A DNA stretch of 64,000 nt from Nannochloropsis oceanica (GCA_004519485.1 CP038131.1:269501-333500), one strand, 5' to 3'; counted from the stretch's first letter, positions 42,334 through 62,790 are shown. A program made the numbers and translations. The notes: generated by a model from the letters alone, not told the origin.

Positions 42334-45129
42334 ATGCTGGCGGCAGCACGCGGGCGAGGCACATATAGCAGCCATTCGGCTCTGGCAAGATACTGCACGT
42401 CGCACCACTCCCTCCATCATCATCATCATCATCTGGCATTGCTCGGCGGCAGCTTTAGTAGTAGCACCAGCGCAAATGTCAGCAGAATACGAACGCGAGA
42501 ACAGCTTCAGCAACCACTGCGTTGCCTTAGCGGTGGCAACATGTCTCCCGCAGCTGGCCTCGGTTACACGTTGCGCGTAGAAGGCCGTCTGGCAGAGGCC
42601 AAGGCGCGGGCATTGGGACCCAAGGACGTGGTAGCGTTGTTTGGTGCCTTTGAGCCTTACAATATTGTCATTCACCCTCCCGGTGCCGTTGGTGGTGGGG
42701 CCAAATATCAAGCGAAGAAGGGTAGCTCCCTCCCTCCCCCGCCCCCAGTGCTGGCGACTTTCCAAGTGCCTTCCTTAAAGTACGCCCAGGAGATAGCACA
42801 AAGTTTTCAGCAGGACGAGACGTGGGGAGAGCGGATTACTGTGCATCAAGAGAAGGAAACTTTCCCTGTGTTTATATCTGGGTTGCCTGAGGGAGTGAAG
42901 GGAGAGGAGTTGAAGGAGCAGATTGAGAGTGCTGCTGCGTGTGACCCGAAGCAACTGAAAGCCAGCGGGGAGCCGGAGCCCAATGGGGAATTCGACCCGG
43001 AAGTCAAGGCGAAGAGCGAGAGCCTATTGGCACGGACGGCGATTGATGTGTACGATTCTTACGCAGTCTTCAAGTGTCCCGATAAATTCACGAGCTTGGG
43101 GCTCTTGCAGGGATCATTCCAGTTGACCCCGGCGGGGGAGGGAGGGAACGGGCTAGAGAGCAAGCAACAAGCGGCTTCTGAGGAGGGCGAGATTACGGCT
43201 CCTGCTGGTGAGGTGTTATCGCCGATTAGTGCGGTGGGTGGAGAGCAGCAGGGGGGGGAAGGCGAGGAGGATGACGAGAATGACCCGTCGGCGGTGTTGA
43301 GTTACGCGGCGTGGAAGACGTACCCTGTGCGTGTGAACGGCTTGCCAGCTGACGCAACAGTGGAGGAGGTAATGGCTACGTTTCGGAAGTACATGCCTTA
43401 CGATGTGGAGTTGTTGCCAGTGGAAAGTGGGACGAGGGGGGCGTATTTGAGATTTGCGCGCAGAGTGCAGGGGACGGAGTGTGTGGCGGAGATGAAGGAT
43501 GTGACGGTTCGAGGAGACAAGACGCTGGAGGTCCGCCGGGCCTGGGAAAAGGCTTTCCCGATCTTGATTGAGGGGGGAGAGGAAGGCAGGAAGACGACAG
43601 TGGAAGAGTTGCGGCAGCTTGTAACCACACTGAGGATGAATAAGGACTTGCACGTGCTGGACGCCGAGTTGGTGGAGGGCGGGGCTGCAGCTATCGTCCG
43701 CTTTGGCTCTCAACCCGCGGCTGAAGAGGGGATGAAGCTGTTGTCGGCCGGAGTAGGAGGAAGGGGAAAGAGGGTCAGTTTAGCCTGGAGGGATTTCAGG
43801 GTCGATTTGAACAATCTCCCCCTGGAGGTCACGGAGGAGGAGCTGCGGGAGATGGTGCATCTCACCACCCCGTCCAAGGTGAGAGTGTCCGCCCCTATTG
43901 GTGGAAAGCGACGCAGTGGTAGTGTCTCATTCACCACGCGTCCGGAGGCCGAACTTGCCTTCTCCCAGCTCTCGGGCACGGGGCTGCCGGACCTCAAATT
44001 GAGGAAGGCATGGGCAGTGTATCGCTTGAGGGTGAAGGGGCTACCGCTCGATACCACGGAGGAGGATGTGCGGGAGATTTTGAAAGGAGGTTACGAGCCG
44101 TTTCAGGTTGACTTTCCAAGAAGTCGGAAAGGAAATTTAAAGGGGGAGGCGGTGCTTAGGTTTGCAGCGTACGATCAGGTAGTGGCAGCCATTGGTCGAT
44201 TGTATGGACGGGACTCGCCGCTGGACGAGGCGGAGCACCAGGCCAGGTGGACCACGGCGGGGGAGGGGATAAGTTTTGATGACCCTTATGGGAGTCTTGC
44301 GGAGGAGGTGGAAAGGATGAGTACGGCGGAGGAAGGGAAGGAGGGCATGAAGAAGGGAGGCAAGGAGGCTTCGAACGCCCAGCAGGAGTTAGACGCGATG
44401 GTTGAGAAGGCGCTGGAGGGGGAGGAAGGGATGGAGGAGTTGGTACACCGGACGGCACCCTTTTTGAAAGAAGGGGATGATATGTCGAGGCATGGGGAGG
44501 AGGGAGGGACGGAGAGAGGGTCTGGCTTAGGCTTGTCTCCGGAAGATGAAAAAGAGGAGGAGGAGGAGGAGGAGGATGAGGACGAAGGGAGAGACAAGGA
44601 GTCTGTGAATCCGTTTGGAATTTACCCGGAAGGAAAGTGGGTGAAGATGTTGGTGGACACGGACACGACGCAGAAGATCATCAAAGGGGGGCACATCCTC
44701 TCATATCGGGCGTTGGTGGTGGTGGGGAATCTTAACGGGTGCGGTGGATATGGGGTGGGGAAGGCGCCTAGCATGGAGGAGGCGCAGATACGGGCGTATC
44801 GGGCCGCGAAGAAGAATTTGATTCACGTGGACTTGTACCGGAATCGGTGCGTGACGACGGCATTGTACGGAAAACATAACAACTGTCGGATCTATATTCA
44901 AGCGGGGCATCCAGGAAGGCCGCATAAGGAGGGGAGGATGATAAATGATATACTGAGGGTCCTTGGGGTAGAGTGCGGCGAGGCGAGGAGTGTGGGGAGG
45001 CGGAACCCCTATTCGGTTGTTCGCGCTATTTTCCACGCGATTTCGAAGCATGAGGGGGTGGAGGAGTTGTCGAGGAAGAGGGGGAGGAGGTTGATAAGTG
45101 TGTCCAAGGCAAGGTATTTGGGCTTGTAG
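42334..45129 (+). CDS. Organellar ribosomal protein uS5 with six RRM-like repeats
   Basis: A single exon, 931 aa from the ATG at 42334; the frame is open further up without a better start. The last about 165 residues are uS5: GGHILSYRALVVVGNLNG, GYGVGKAPSMEEAQIRAYRAAKKNLI and RSVGRRNPYSVVRAIFHAI. uS5 sits at the small-subunit decoding/mRNA-entry side. The N-terminus (Arg/Ser/His-rich, almost no acid) is a mitochondrial presequence. In between lie about six tandem units of 75-110 residues, each opening with a short strand and a loop: TLRVEG, FPVFISGLPEG, YPVRVNGLPADATVEEV, FPILIEGG, FRVDLNNLPLEVTEEEL and YRLRVKGLPLDTTEEDV. They resemble degenerate RRM folds. Acidic/Gly stretches separate the blocks. 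A normal uS5 is about 170-430 residues. Confidence 0.9.
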   Translation: MLAAARGRGTYSSHSALARYCTSHHSLHHHHHHLALLGGSFSSSTSANVSRIRTREQLQQPLRCLSGGNMSPAAGLGYTLRVEGRLAEAKARALGPKDVVALFGAFEPYNIVIHPPGAVGGGAKYQAKKGSSLPPPPPVLATFQVPSLKYAQEIAQSFQQDETWGERITVHQEKETFPVFISGLPEGVKGEELKEQIESAAACDPKQLKASGEPEPNGEFDPEVKAKSESLLARTAIDVYDSYAVFKCPDKFTSLGLLQGSFQLTPAGEGGNGLESKQQAASEEGEITAPAGEVLSPISAVGGEQQGGEGEEDDENDPSAVLSYAAWKTYPVRVNGLPADATVEEVMATFRKYMPYDVELLPVESGTRGAYLRFARRVQGTECVAEMKDVTVRGDKTLEVRRAWEKAFPILIEGGEEGRKTTVEELRQLVTTLRMNKDLHVLDAELVEGGAAAIVRFGSQPAAEEGMKLLSAGVGGRGKRVSLAWRDFRVDLNNLPLEVTEEELREMVHLTTPSKVRVSAPIGGKRRSGSVSFTTRPEAELAFSQLSGTGLPDLKLRKAWAVYRLRVKGLPLDTTEEDVREILKGGYEPFQVDFPRSRKGNLKGEAVLRFAAYDQVVAAIGRLYGRDSPLDEAEHQARWTTAGEGISFDDPYGSLAEEVERMSTAEEGKEGMKKGGKEASNAQQELDAMVEKALEGEEGMEELVHRTAPFLKEGDDMSRHGEEGGTERGSGLGLSPEDEKEEEEEEEDEDEGRDKESVNPFGIYPEGKWVKMLVDTDTTQKIIKGGHILSYRALVVVGNLNGCGGYGVGKAPSMEEAQIRAYRAAKKNLIHVDLYRNRCVTTALYGKHNNCRIYIQAGHPGRPHKEGRMINDILRVLGVECGEARSVGRRNPYSVVRAIFHAISKHEGVEELSRKRGRRLISVSKARYLGL

Positions 45130-45463
45130 AGGGAGGGGTAGAAGAGGGGGGGAAGGGAAGGAGGGTGAAGGACTTGAATAGCGCCCCGACAACCCACGAT
45201 AGGAGCAGAAGCACATGAAAGAAAGACACATAAAATGTGACACCAAAGATTGACTTGCCTTTGTTGTGGTTTGTGCTGGTGGTGTGACGGGATGGTATAC
45301 GAAGCACGAGATGGTATACGAAGCACGAGAAAGAACAAGTACAACTCTGCCATACCAAGAAAGGAGTTGATATTTACGTCTTTAAGTGTTTTGTGTTTTT
45401 CGTCCATTCTTCTCCGAAAGCATACTTTATTACACCCTTACTATCTTCCTTCCGCATGTCCGC
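45130..45463. other. Convergent intergenic region with tandem repeat
   Basis: 334 bases between two gene ends. It starts with a G-run tract directly after the uS5 stop and contains a perfect 19-base tandem duplication (see separate entry). No gene. Confidence 0.4.
45292..45329 (+). repeat. Perfect 19-bp tandem duplication
   Basis: ATGGTATACGAAGCACGAG occurs twice back to back, between the convergent uS5 and SF3B5 genes. Probably a recent slippage duplication in a 3' flank. Confidence 0.95.
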
Positions 45464-46114
45464 TTAATCCTCATCTTCGTCATCCTTTGCCGCAGGTGGT
45501 GGCCCGCAAGGCTGTAACATCTTCTCGAGCATCTGGTAGCGGACACGCCCCACGGCGTCATTTTGCGCGACGGCAATGTAAGCCAGCTGGTCGTGGTGGC
45601 CCAGATGGGTGGCGTAGGTGTCTCGGTGCTGATTTGTCAGCCATTCACTGTTGGGAGCGGAAAGTGGGACAGACGAGTGGGAAAGGGACATGGCACGCAG
45701 AACAAGAGGAGGGATGAGAACACCGCCAGACAACCAACGCCTCTTTTATAAAGTATACCACATGATACGCCTACGATAAGGCCAATAAGACTGCTCTCGA
45801 TGCATAAATACGCTTAGGATTATGGGCGGCTGGAAATGAGCTCACGTGTGCCTCTCAACCACGCTCCCCGCATTATCATCGACCCCGAAGCCCTCTCTTA
45901 CTCCCTGCCCGCGAGCACTTACTGTTTGGTCAGGTCTGGGTGACCTGTGCCCACATACTTATTTTGCAAATGCTCCCAACTACGGTTTATGTTAAATCGG
46001 TCGGCCGCCTGTACGTCGACATGAGGCGTGGGTGAGTGGCTGCATCGTGATGACGGAAAGCCGTGATGACGGTCCCTTCGTAGGAAGGGGGAGGGAAGAC
46101 TGAAGACTTACCAT
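45464..46114 (-). CDS. SF3B5: Splicing factor SF3b 10 kDa subunit
   Basis: Three exons: 46114-46112, 46008-45923 and 45647-45464 (90 aa; human 86), phases 0 and 2. It is a small core subunit of the SF3b complex of U2 snRNP, which holds the branch site. After joining, the protein reads M-AADRFNINRSWEHLQNKY, then VGTGHPDLTKHEWLTNQHRD and RVRYQMLEKMLQPCGPP, matching the human protein end to end. The first coding exon is just the ATG, followed directly by a GTAAGT donor. Exon 2 has no in-frame ATG, so the small first exon is needed. The acidic end KDDEDED replaces the human tail. Confidence 0.95.
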
Positions 46115-46463
46115 GATTGTAGAAGCTCTGCTTTCGCTGCTGGGCTCCTACCGCTTCTATGCTGCTACGGCTACCTGTGTTGATGGGGGGCTCACGTTGG
46201 CTACTGTGGCTTGTGTGTAAGGTGCTGCGTTTCAGGGAGAAGGAAAGCTTTGAGCGGTTGAAGAACGAGACCGTCTGACCCCGCCATTACATTGTACTAT
46301 ATCCTTATCGGAGAGTCACTTCCATCCCTATTCACACACACCGATGGCCCTTATATGATCCAGTCGAGTGGCTAGCCCGTGGCCAGAATTTACCCAGCTC
46401 AATTCTCAGTCTCTAAATCCTGTCCCATCGTGACCTACCACACAGGTTGACGGCCCACAGGGG
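46115..46463. promoter_or_regulatory. Divergent promoter (SF3B5 / exonuclease)
   Basis: 349 bases between diverging genes. No element recognised. Confidence 0.4.
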
Positions 46464-47738
46464 ATGAAGATGTTGCCTCTGATTGGTTGGGTCCTGACGC
46501 TTAGCCGGCAGCAAACTGCCTCGGCCGCCGCCATGTCGTCACTCAATGCCTTTGTTTTGGCGCCGCGGCTGGCAGGATGCATGCGACCCGTCGTCGCGAA
46601 ATCTGCCGCGAGCGGGGCAAGGAGGACTGCCGCCACTCACGTCACTGTGACCTCCACCGACACAAACCCTCCTCTCACTTCCAGTGCCAGCCCTTCAATC
46701 ACAAGAGAGGTATCCACCACCACTATTACGGCTAGGCCAACTGCCACACCGTTGTTGGACATGCACGATGTGACCGTCCAGTCGAACCCCAGCAAAGGCC
46801 CTATGATGCAGCGCCTCCGTGTCCACGTCATGCCCCTGGAGTCGAATAAGCTCGAGATGCTGCTCGCACAGGTCTATGCCCGCGTCCTTAAGGGAGGCGG
46901 CGTGTTAGGGATGGATGCCGAGTGGCAGCCGGAGATTGCACGCTTTGAAAGAAATCCTGTGGCGTTGCTACAGCTTGCGTGGGAGGAAGATGTCTTTTTG
47001 GTGCGTCTCCAGCATTTACAAGGAGAGGTGCCCGCCTCCTTGCACAAATTAATGTCCGATGTAAGTATTGTTAAAGTAGGATGTAATATTGGGGGGGATG
47101 CGAAGCGGCTACTTCAAGACTATGCGCTCGATACCCGCGGACACGTGGACCTTAAGGAAGTCACTTCCGGGTTGGGTCTTGTGCGATGCAAACGACGGAG
47201 CATGGCCTGGCTTGCCAAGGAGTTTTTGAGCATCGAAATGGACAAGTCGCAACAGTGTTCGGACTGGGGTAATGTAGAACTGTCTCCAGAACAGATAAAA
47301 TATTCGAGTATCGATGCCTGGGTTGCCGGAGCAATAGCGGGGAATCTTTTTAGGACGTATAAAGGTCAGGTAGGACAGCCCACATGCGTATCCTCTTTTT
47401 GCAAGCGCCTTGTGCCCCAGCATGTGAATCGACGGGCCCACAGTGGGAGTGACGGGCGGGCTAAATACGATAGGAAGGGAGGGAAGAAGTGGCGGCGGCT
47501 ACAGAAGCAGGAGGAGCCAGAACCGCAGCAACAGCAAAGAGTCCAGCAACAGCAGCTGCAGTCGATGCAGCAACAGCAGCAACAGCAGCTGCAGTCGATG
47601 CAGCAACAGCAGCAACAGCAGCTGCAGTCGATGCAGCAACAGCAGCAACAGCAGCTGCAGTCGATGCAGCAACAGCAGCAACAGCAGCAAGTGCAGCAGC
47701 AACAACAGCCACAGGCGCAGGTTTGTAACATTATGTGA
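46464..47738 (+). CDS. DEDD 3'-5' exonuclease (WRN-exo/RNase D-like) with polyQ tail
   Basis: A single exon, 424 aa. The domain at about residues 125-300 matches the WRN-type exonuclease: GVLGMDAEWQPE (first Asp and Glu), VALLQLAW, VGCNIGGDAKRLLQDY (second Asp) and YSSIDAWVAGAIAGNL (last Asp with Tyr upstream), the DEDDy metal ligands. It should degrade DNA or RNA from the 3' end. The N-terminus contains LNA|FVLAPRL after a moderately hydrophobic stretch, compatible with plastid import; mitochondrial targeting is the alternative. The last 70 residues are Gln-rich and include four identical 11-residue repeats (LQS-M then seven Gln). No helicase domain follows, unlike animal WRN. Confidence 0.88.
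   Translation: MKMLPLIGWVLTLSRQQTASAAAMSSLNAFVLAPRLAGCMRPVVAKSAASGARRTAATHVTVTSTDTNPPLTSSASPSITREVSTTTITARPTATPLLDMHDVTVQSNPSKGPMMQRLRVHVMPLESNKLEMLLAQVYARVLKGGGVLGMDAEWQPEIARFERNPVALLQLAWEEDVFLVRLQHLQGEVPASLHKLMSDVSIVKVGCNIGGDAKRLLQDYALDTRGHVDLKEVTSGLGLVRCKRRSMAWLAKEFLSIEMDKSQQCSDWGNVELSPEQIKYSSIDAWVAGAIAGNLFRTYKGQVGQPTCVSSFCKRLVPQHVNRRAHSGSDGRAKYDRKGGKKWRRLQKQEEPEPQQQQRVQQQQLQSMQQQQQQQLQSMQQQQQQQLQSMQQQQQQQLQSMQQQQQQQQVQQQQQPQAQVCNIM
47556..47687 (+). repeat. Four perfect 33-bp tandem repeats encoding LQSM-Q7
   Basis: Units at 47556-47588, 47589-47621, 47622-47654 and 47655-47687 are identical, including synonymous positions. Each encodes Leu-Gln-Ser-Met and seven Gln. Perfect identity points to recent expansion. 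Confidence 0.97.
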
Positions 47739-47861
47739 AGATGATAAAAGAATAGATAAAAAGCAACGAGAATATGATTCTCAACAAACAAGGGAAGAAA
47801 CAAAGTACATGCATTGTCTCGAGTCGTACTATTACCAGTTTTCTTATTTTTGAAAGCCGTT

Positions 47862-48512
47862 TTAACATGACATAGAATCCAACGCAATTTTTTTTTTAAC
47901 GCGTTTCTTTAAATCATTTACTGCTACTCTTAATTTTCCCGCTGTCTCCTCCTTGCTCCCTTTCGAATCAATTACAACCCTGGCCCTTTGCACCCTCTCC
48001 TCATTACTCATCTGTGCTCTGATTCTCCCCTCCGCCTCCATGGCCGTTAAACCATTTCGTTTCATCAATCGTAGTCGTGCCACTGCAGGATCAACCACCA
48101 TTGTCCATACCTCATCCATCCACCTCTCCCACCCCGCCTCAAACAACACCGCAGCCTCCACCACTACCCAACTCCTCCCCTCAATTTCCAACCGCGCAAT
48201 CTCCTCTTTCGTCCTCCTCTCAATGGCCGGAAACATGACCTTATTCAGTTTCAGCAACTGCTGATCCTCAGAAAAAACAAGCTTACCCAGCTTCGCTCTA
48301 TCCACCTCCCCATCGGCCGTGAAAATGCTTGTGCCGAATGTTTGACGCAATTTTTCGTTTTCCGGTGTTTGGGGAGCATAGCATTGGTGGGCAAGAAGAT
48401 CGGCGTGGAGGATGGTGGCACCTAATGATTGGAGGACGCCACATGCATGGCTTTTGCCAGTGGCAATGCCTCCGGTAAGGCCGTGGACGAACAGCCGCTT
48501 CGCTCCGGACAT
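47862..48512 (-). CDS. coaE: Dephospho-CoA kinase
   Basis: A single exon, 216 aa. It phosphorylates the 3'-OH of dephospho-CoA, the last step of coenzyme A synthesis. The P-loop GLTGGIATGKS is at residues 11-21. LHADLLAHQCYAP with the catalytic-region Asp, VVEAAVLFEAGW and RLMKRNGLTAMEAEGRIRAQM (lid) follow in family order. The C-terminus is Lys-rich. The start chosen is the ATG giving normal length. The frame stays open for about 115 codons upstream and includes a Leu/Phe-rich hydrophobic stretch, so a longer membrane-anchored form, as in some animal enzymes, cannot be excluded. It lies downstream of, and on the same strand as, the katanin gene. Confidence 0.95.
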   Translation of the reverse strand: MSGAKRLFVHGLTGGIATGKSHACGVLQSLGATILHADLLAHQCYAPQTPENEKLRQTFGTSIFTADGEVDRAKLGKLVFSEDQQLLKLNKVMFPAIERRTKEEIARLEIEGRSWVVVEAAVLFEAGWERWMDEVWTMVVDPAVARLRLMKRNGLTAMEAEGRIRAQMSNEERVQRARVVIDSKGSKEETAGKLRVAVNDLKKRVKKKIALDSMSC

Positions 48513-48989
48513 GGGGTGACAGGTGGGCCTGTGAAGGGGGGAAGAGAGGGGAGTTAGTAAGCTGTTCTGGTTAATGTGAACGGGGCGTGGTGGTAGTGTC
48601 TGGAAGAAGAAGAAGGAGAACAAGAAGAATGAGCCGGCGAAGAAGAGGAGGAGGCGAAGGAGGAGGCGGAGGAGGCGAAGGAAGAGGGAGACGAAGGCGG
48701 GAGACGATAACCAGATGAGGGAGTAAGAGTGTATGGGAATATATTTATTCTTTCTCTTGTACTGTTCCTTGTTTCCTTTACACACGCATGCCCTCACGCC
48801 CCTTCCCCCCCCGACACTCACGTGCACGCACCCGTCCATCATTGAACACAGACACACGCTTATACCTCAAGGCTTATCTCCCCAGCTCTATCTCTTCGCG
48901 TCTGTTCCTGCAACTGACATCCCGCTCCCCATCCGCTCCTGTACCATCGATCTCATGTTACCCTCCTACCCTTACTTCGTAACTCTTCT
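48513..48989. other. Same-strand gap (katanin end / CoaE start)
   Basis: 477 bases that must hold the katanin 3' flank and the CoaE promoter. The first 220 bases are very C/T-rich on the CoaE sense strand and keep an open frame (see CoaE). Confidence 0.4.
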
Positions 48990-53404
<4,415 letters not shown>

Positions 53405-53836
53405 GGGGGGAGAGGGAGGGGAGGGAATGTGAGAGATGAAGAAGACAATATCAAAGAATGGGGGTAAAGTTTCAGAGGTAGATTGAGATTTTGTCCACTT
53501 TGTTCCGCGTTGTCAAAGATTGCTGGTCTTATCACGTTGATTGCGTACCATTCGAAGTCGTTTATTTTTATTTTTCGATTGCTCACTCCCTCTTCGCCTA
53601 TCTAGCGTATCCATTTATCCATTTTTCTATCATCCCTTTATCTCTCGCTCTCCCAAAGCTATTGCCCCATTTCATACACTCGCAGTCAGGAAACAAGTCC
53701 ACATACACATCTAATTTACATATGTATCTGTCCTGCACGGTTCTTCGGCACTTCTTCCGGTGTCGCTCTTTCGCCAACAACGAATAACGCAGTCACCGTT
53801 ACAGCCCCTCCATCCCTCCCTCTCTTACCCCTCCAC
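53405..53836. other. Convergent intergenic region
   Basis: 432 bases between two gene ends. It begins with a G-quadruplex-like purine tract overlapping the MetAP2 stop (53404-53426). The centre is A/T-rich. No gene. Confidence 0.4.
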
Positions 53837-56895
<3,059 letters not shown>

Positions 56896-57311
56896 GGCTG
56901 AGTATGAATGGTGGGCAAGAGTAGGGACAAGTGAGAAATGAACATAGAATGCTACGGCAGAATTTCCAGGTCATGGTGCTGGGTGTGGATGATATTTGTT
57001 CCCCCTGAGACAAGGCTGAAGGGCATCGCCGAGATCGATTTCCGCGAGAGGCCGGCACGCCGTCGTGCAACTTCTCTTACCCCCAAAAAGTGTCTGTGAC
57101 TTTCTGCTTCCATTTCGCCCACGACACCTCACAATCAACTCCTCACACTTTAACCCGCACCCCGATACAAATTAGTAGGGGGCGCGTTCAGGACCTTAGG
57201 CGGGCACTGACAGCCACCCCGGTGACCGACTGCGTCTCTCCCGGCGCATTCGTGTCGTCATCATCACCCTCGCCCACGCCTACCCACCAACCGCCCCTAC
57301 AAGCTACAATA
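56896..57311. promoter_or_regulatory. Divergent promoter (RecQ / dual-specificity phosphatase)
   Basis: 416 bases between diverging starts. The phosphatase frame is open for about 74 codons before its first ATG, without similarity. No element recognised. Confidence 0.4.
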
Positions 57312-58297
57312 ATGGGAGGTGAACCCTCCAAGATCCTGCACGGGCCCCCACCGATCCCCACCACGAGAAGCAGCAGCATTAATGACAACGACGAGCCGCG
57401 ATTGCCCTCGCGCCCCACTCTCCTTCACGGGGGAGCAAACGTTTTGCAAGACCCATCCTTTTACACCACATATGGAGTGACACACGCTCTCTCGATATGC
57501 CAAGCCAAGCCGCCACCGACCGCGGGTCTGACGATGGTGAAGCACATCAATGAAAGCGACCTGCCGCACAGTGATCTGCTGCCTCATTTCGAGGATTTTA
57601 TTTTTTTTATCCACAACGCACGCGTTGGTGGAGGCGTTGTCTACGTGTAAGTATGCAAAGCTCCAGTTTTTTCTCCGCTGCAATATCGAGCACAGCTGTC
57701 TCTTGTTTAGACTTGTCGTCTCCTCATTCATCACAACGCACATACAGGCACTGCGCCGCCGGGGTCAGTCGATCCACCACAGCTGTCTGCTCCTACTTGA
57801 TGTGCATCCACGCCCTCTCCTTCAAAGATGCCCTCGACTTCATCCGCACCCGTCGCGAAGTGGCTTGCCCCAACCCTGGCTTTGTCAGACAACTTCAAGC
57901 ATTTGAAAAAGATCCATTCACCATTCAAATGCGTGCCCGTATCCGCAACGCCTTCCCTCATGACGTCGCTCTCGTCAAAGCCGACCTTCTCGAAATCAGA
58001 CAAGCACTCGCAGAGCGTTCCGCCAGGCTAGGAAGAGACGAAAAAGCCTTGATCCTTGATCCTCGAAGCCGAATATTGGAAATGATTCACCAGATGCAAG
58101 AGCAGCAGGCAGGTGCGGCGGAAGGGATGAGGGCAGGGGAGGATGATGAGAGTCACGAGCAGTGCCGGTTGCCAATGAAGCCTCCCCCGGCGGGGTCGTC
58201 CGTGATGGCGATGAGGCTGGGGGATAAGGGGTATGGATTGACATGGTTGGAGGAGGAGAAGGACCATCACACCCGAATGGAGGAGATGCCCCGATGA
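57312..58297 (+). CDS. Dual-specificity protein phosphatase, probable N-myristoylation
   Basis: Two exons: 57312-57646 and 57748-58297 (294 aa), phase 2. The splice rebuilds YVHCAAGVSRSTTAVCSYLM, the Cys-based active site (HCxxGxxRS). An acidic loop with ESDLPHSDLLPHFED precedes it and should supply the general acid. Dual-specificity phosphatases remove phosphate from Ser/Thr and Tyr, often on MAP kinases. The N-terminus MGGEPSK has Gly2 and Ser6-Lys7, a good N-myristoylation signal, so membrane attachment is likely. The C-terminal 100 residues are helical and charged (LLEIRQALAERSARLGRDEK) with no domain I recognise. The start is the only in-frame ATG upstream of the catalytic domain. Confidence 0.92.
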
Positions 58298-59100
58298 ATG
58301 AGGTGTCAGGGAGGAGGGAGGGCGAGTCGGAGAGGGGGAGTGAAGCTGCGTAGTGTGTGTATGTACGTTTTCCTTAGATTTATGTCGACCGATCTTGACA
58401 GAGTGTCCGACAAAACAATACATTTTATAATATTTCATCATGGCAATTTCATAAGATAAAAATGGCGAGACAAGTAATTCTTCGAACATGACGAGGAGGC
58501 TGGGAAGGAGGGAGAAAGGGAAGGGGACGAGAAATAGACCTCTATGTCAAGGGCACAACCCTTTATTTTCTTAGACAAAATTTAACCTGTTAGATATGGG
58601 CTGCAAGTGGTAAACACTAAGCGTACGGCCGCGAAGGCTTCCACTGTTTAAAAGCATTATACAAAGAAAGAACGAAAAAGAGGAAGAAGAAGGTGATAGA
58701 GGTGAAGAAGAAGAAGGCGAAGGCGAAGAAGAATCTGCACGATGGGATAAATGATCTCTTTTCTAGCTACCGCACGGCCCGTGCAAGCTTCATAAAGATG
58801 TAAAAGGCAAAGTATAAGACGAGGAAAGGGTTCGAAGCTATGCTTAGATCGCAGTCAAATCCTTCCTTTTATTATATTGCATGCCAACTAACGTGCTTCT
58901 TTTTTGATGGTATTTATGAAAATTCACTGTACACTTTTGTACGTCGCTTACAAACAAGTTGTCTACGCAATATTAACCGATTGTGACGTCTTTCCGTTCC
59001 TCCACAATCACCGATTGGCTAATTGCATTGCCACTAGTCACCCTAGTAACCTCGCACAGATACACAGATACACATTCGCATCTTCTCTCTATACCCTTTC
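58298..59100. other. Convergent intergenic region
   Basis: 803 bases between two gene ends. Purine-rich at 58310-58350 and 58670-58735, A/T-richer otherwise. No RNA gene or open frame recognised. Confidence 0.4.
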
Positions 59101-62285
<3,185 letters not shown>

Positions 62286-62790
62286 TTAGTTATTTTGTGA
62301 ATACTTGTGTCCACACTTCTTGCTTAGACACTCATAAAACACCGTCGACCCCTCATCCGCCGAACGCAGCTGCATGGTGTAAAAGCTCATCTCTGGATGG
62401 CCACACTTCGGGCAAGGCTCGTCTACCTTGGCATGCCGGCTGTCCCCTCCCTCGTCGTTTCTATCCTCGCATACCCCATCTGGTTTGGCAGCCGCTGCCA
62501 GCTCCTGGTACCAGCGCGGCGCAGGTTTCTCGGCACTGGTGGTGATTATTTCTACTTGACCCAACTCTTTGTTTGAAAGAAGATGAATAGATGTATGTAG
62601 TGAGCTGTTTGGCTTCGATGTGGCAGGGTGGGAAGCAACGGGTATGGAGTTGACGGAGTTTTGAGGCTGGAAACGTACCGTCAAAGGTCGTGGAAAATTT
62701 ACAGATGCGGCAGACAATTGGGTCCTCATCCGGCAGATCCAGTAGTGCATGGCATTCATCGCAAAAAGGCACGGCTCCGCCTGAGGCCAT
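62286..62790 (-). CDS. RPA12: RNA polymerase I subunit RPA12 (A12.2)
   Basis: Two exons: 62790-62679 and 62566-62286 (130 aa; yeast 125), phase 1. RPA12 is the small zinc-ribbon subunit needed for RNA cleavage and termination by Pol I in the nucleolus. The N-terminal ribbon has FCDECHALL and IVCRICKF. The C-terminal TFIIS-like ribbon has EPCPKCGHPEMSFYTMQLRS, then the acidic hairpin DEG and YECLSKKCGHKYSQNN. The splice gives STTFDELGQVEII. The acceptor is AAAG with a poor pyrimidine tract; AAG two bases away gives another frame, so the choice rests on frame and family length. Confidence 0.93.

Noticed and set aside
47556-47687. CRISPR-like regular repeats
   Set aside because: The units are contiguous with no spacers and encode polyQ in frame; a coding minisatellite.
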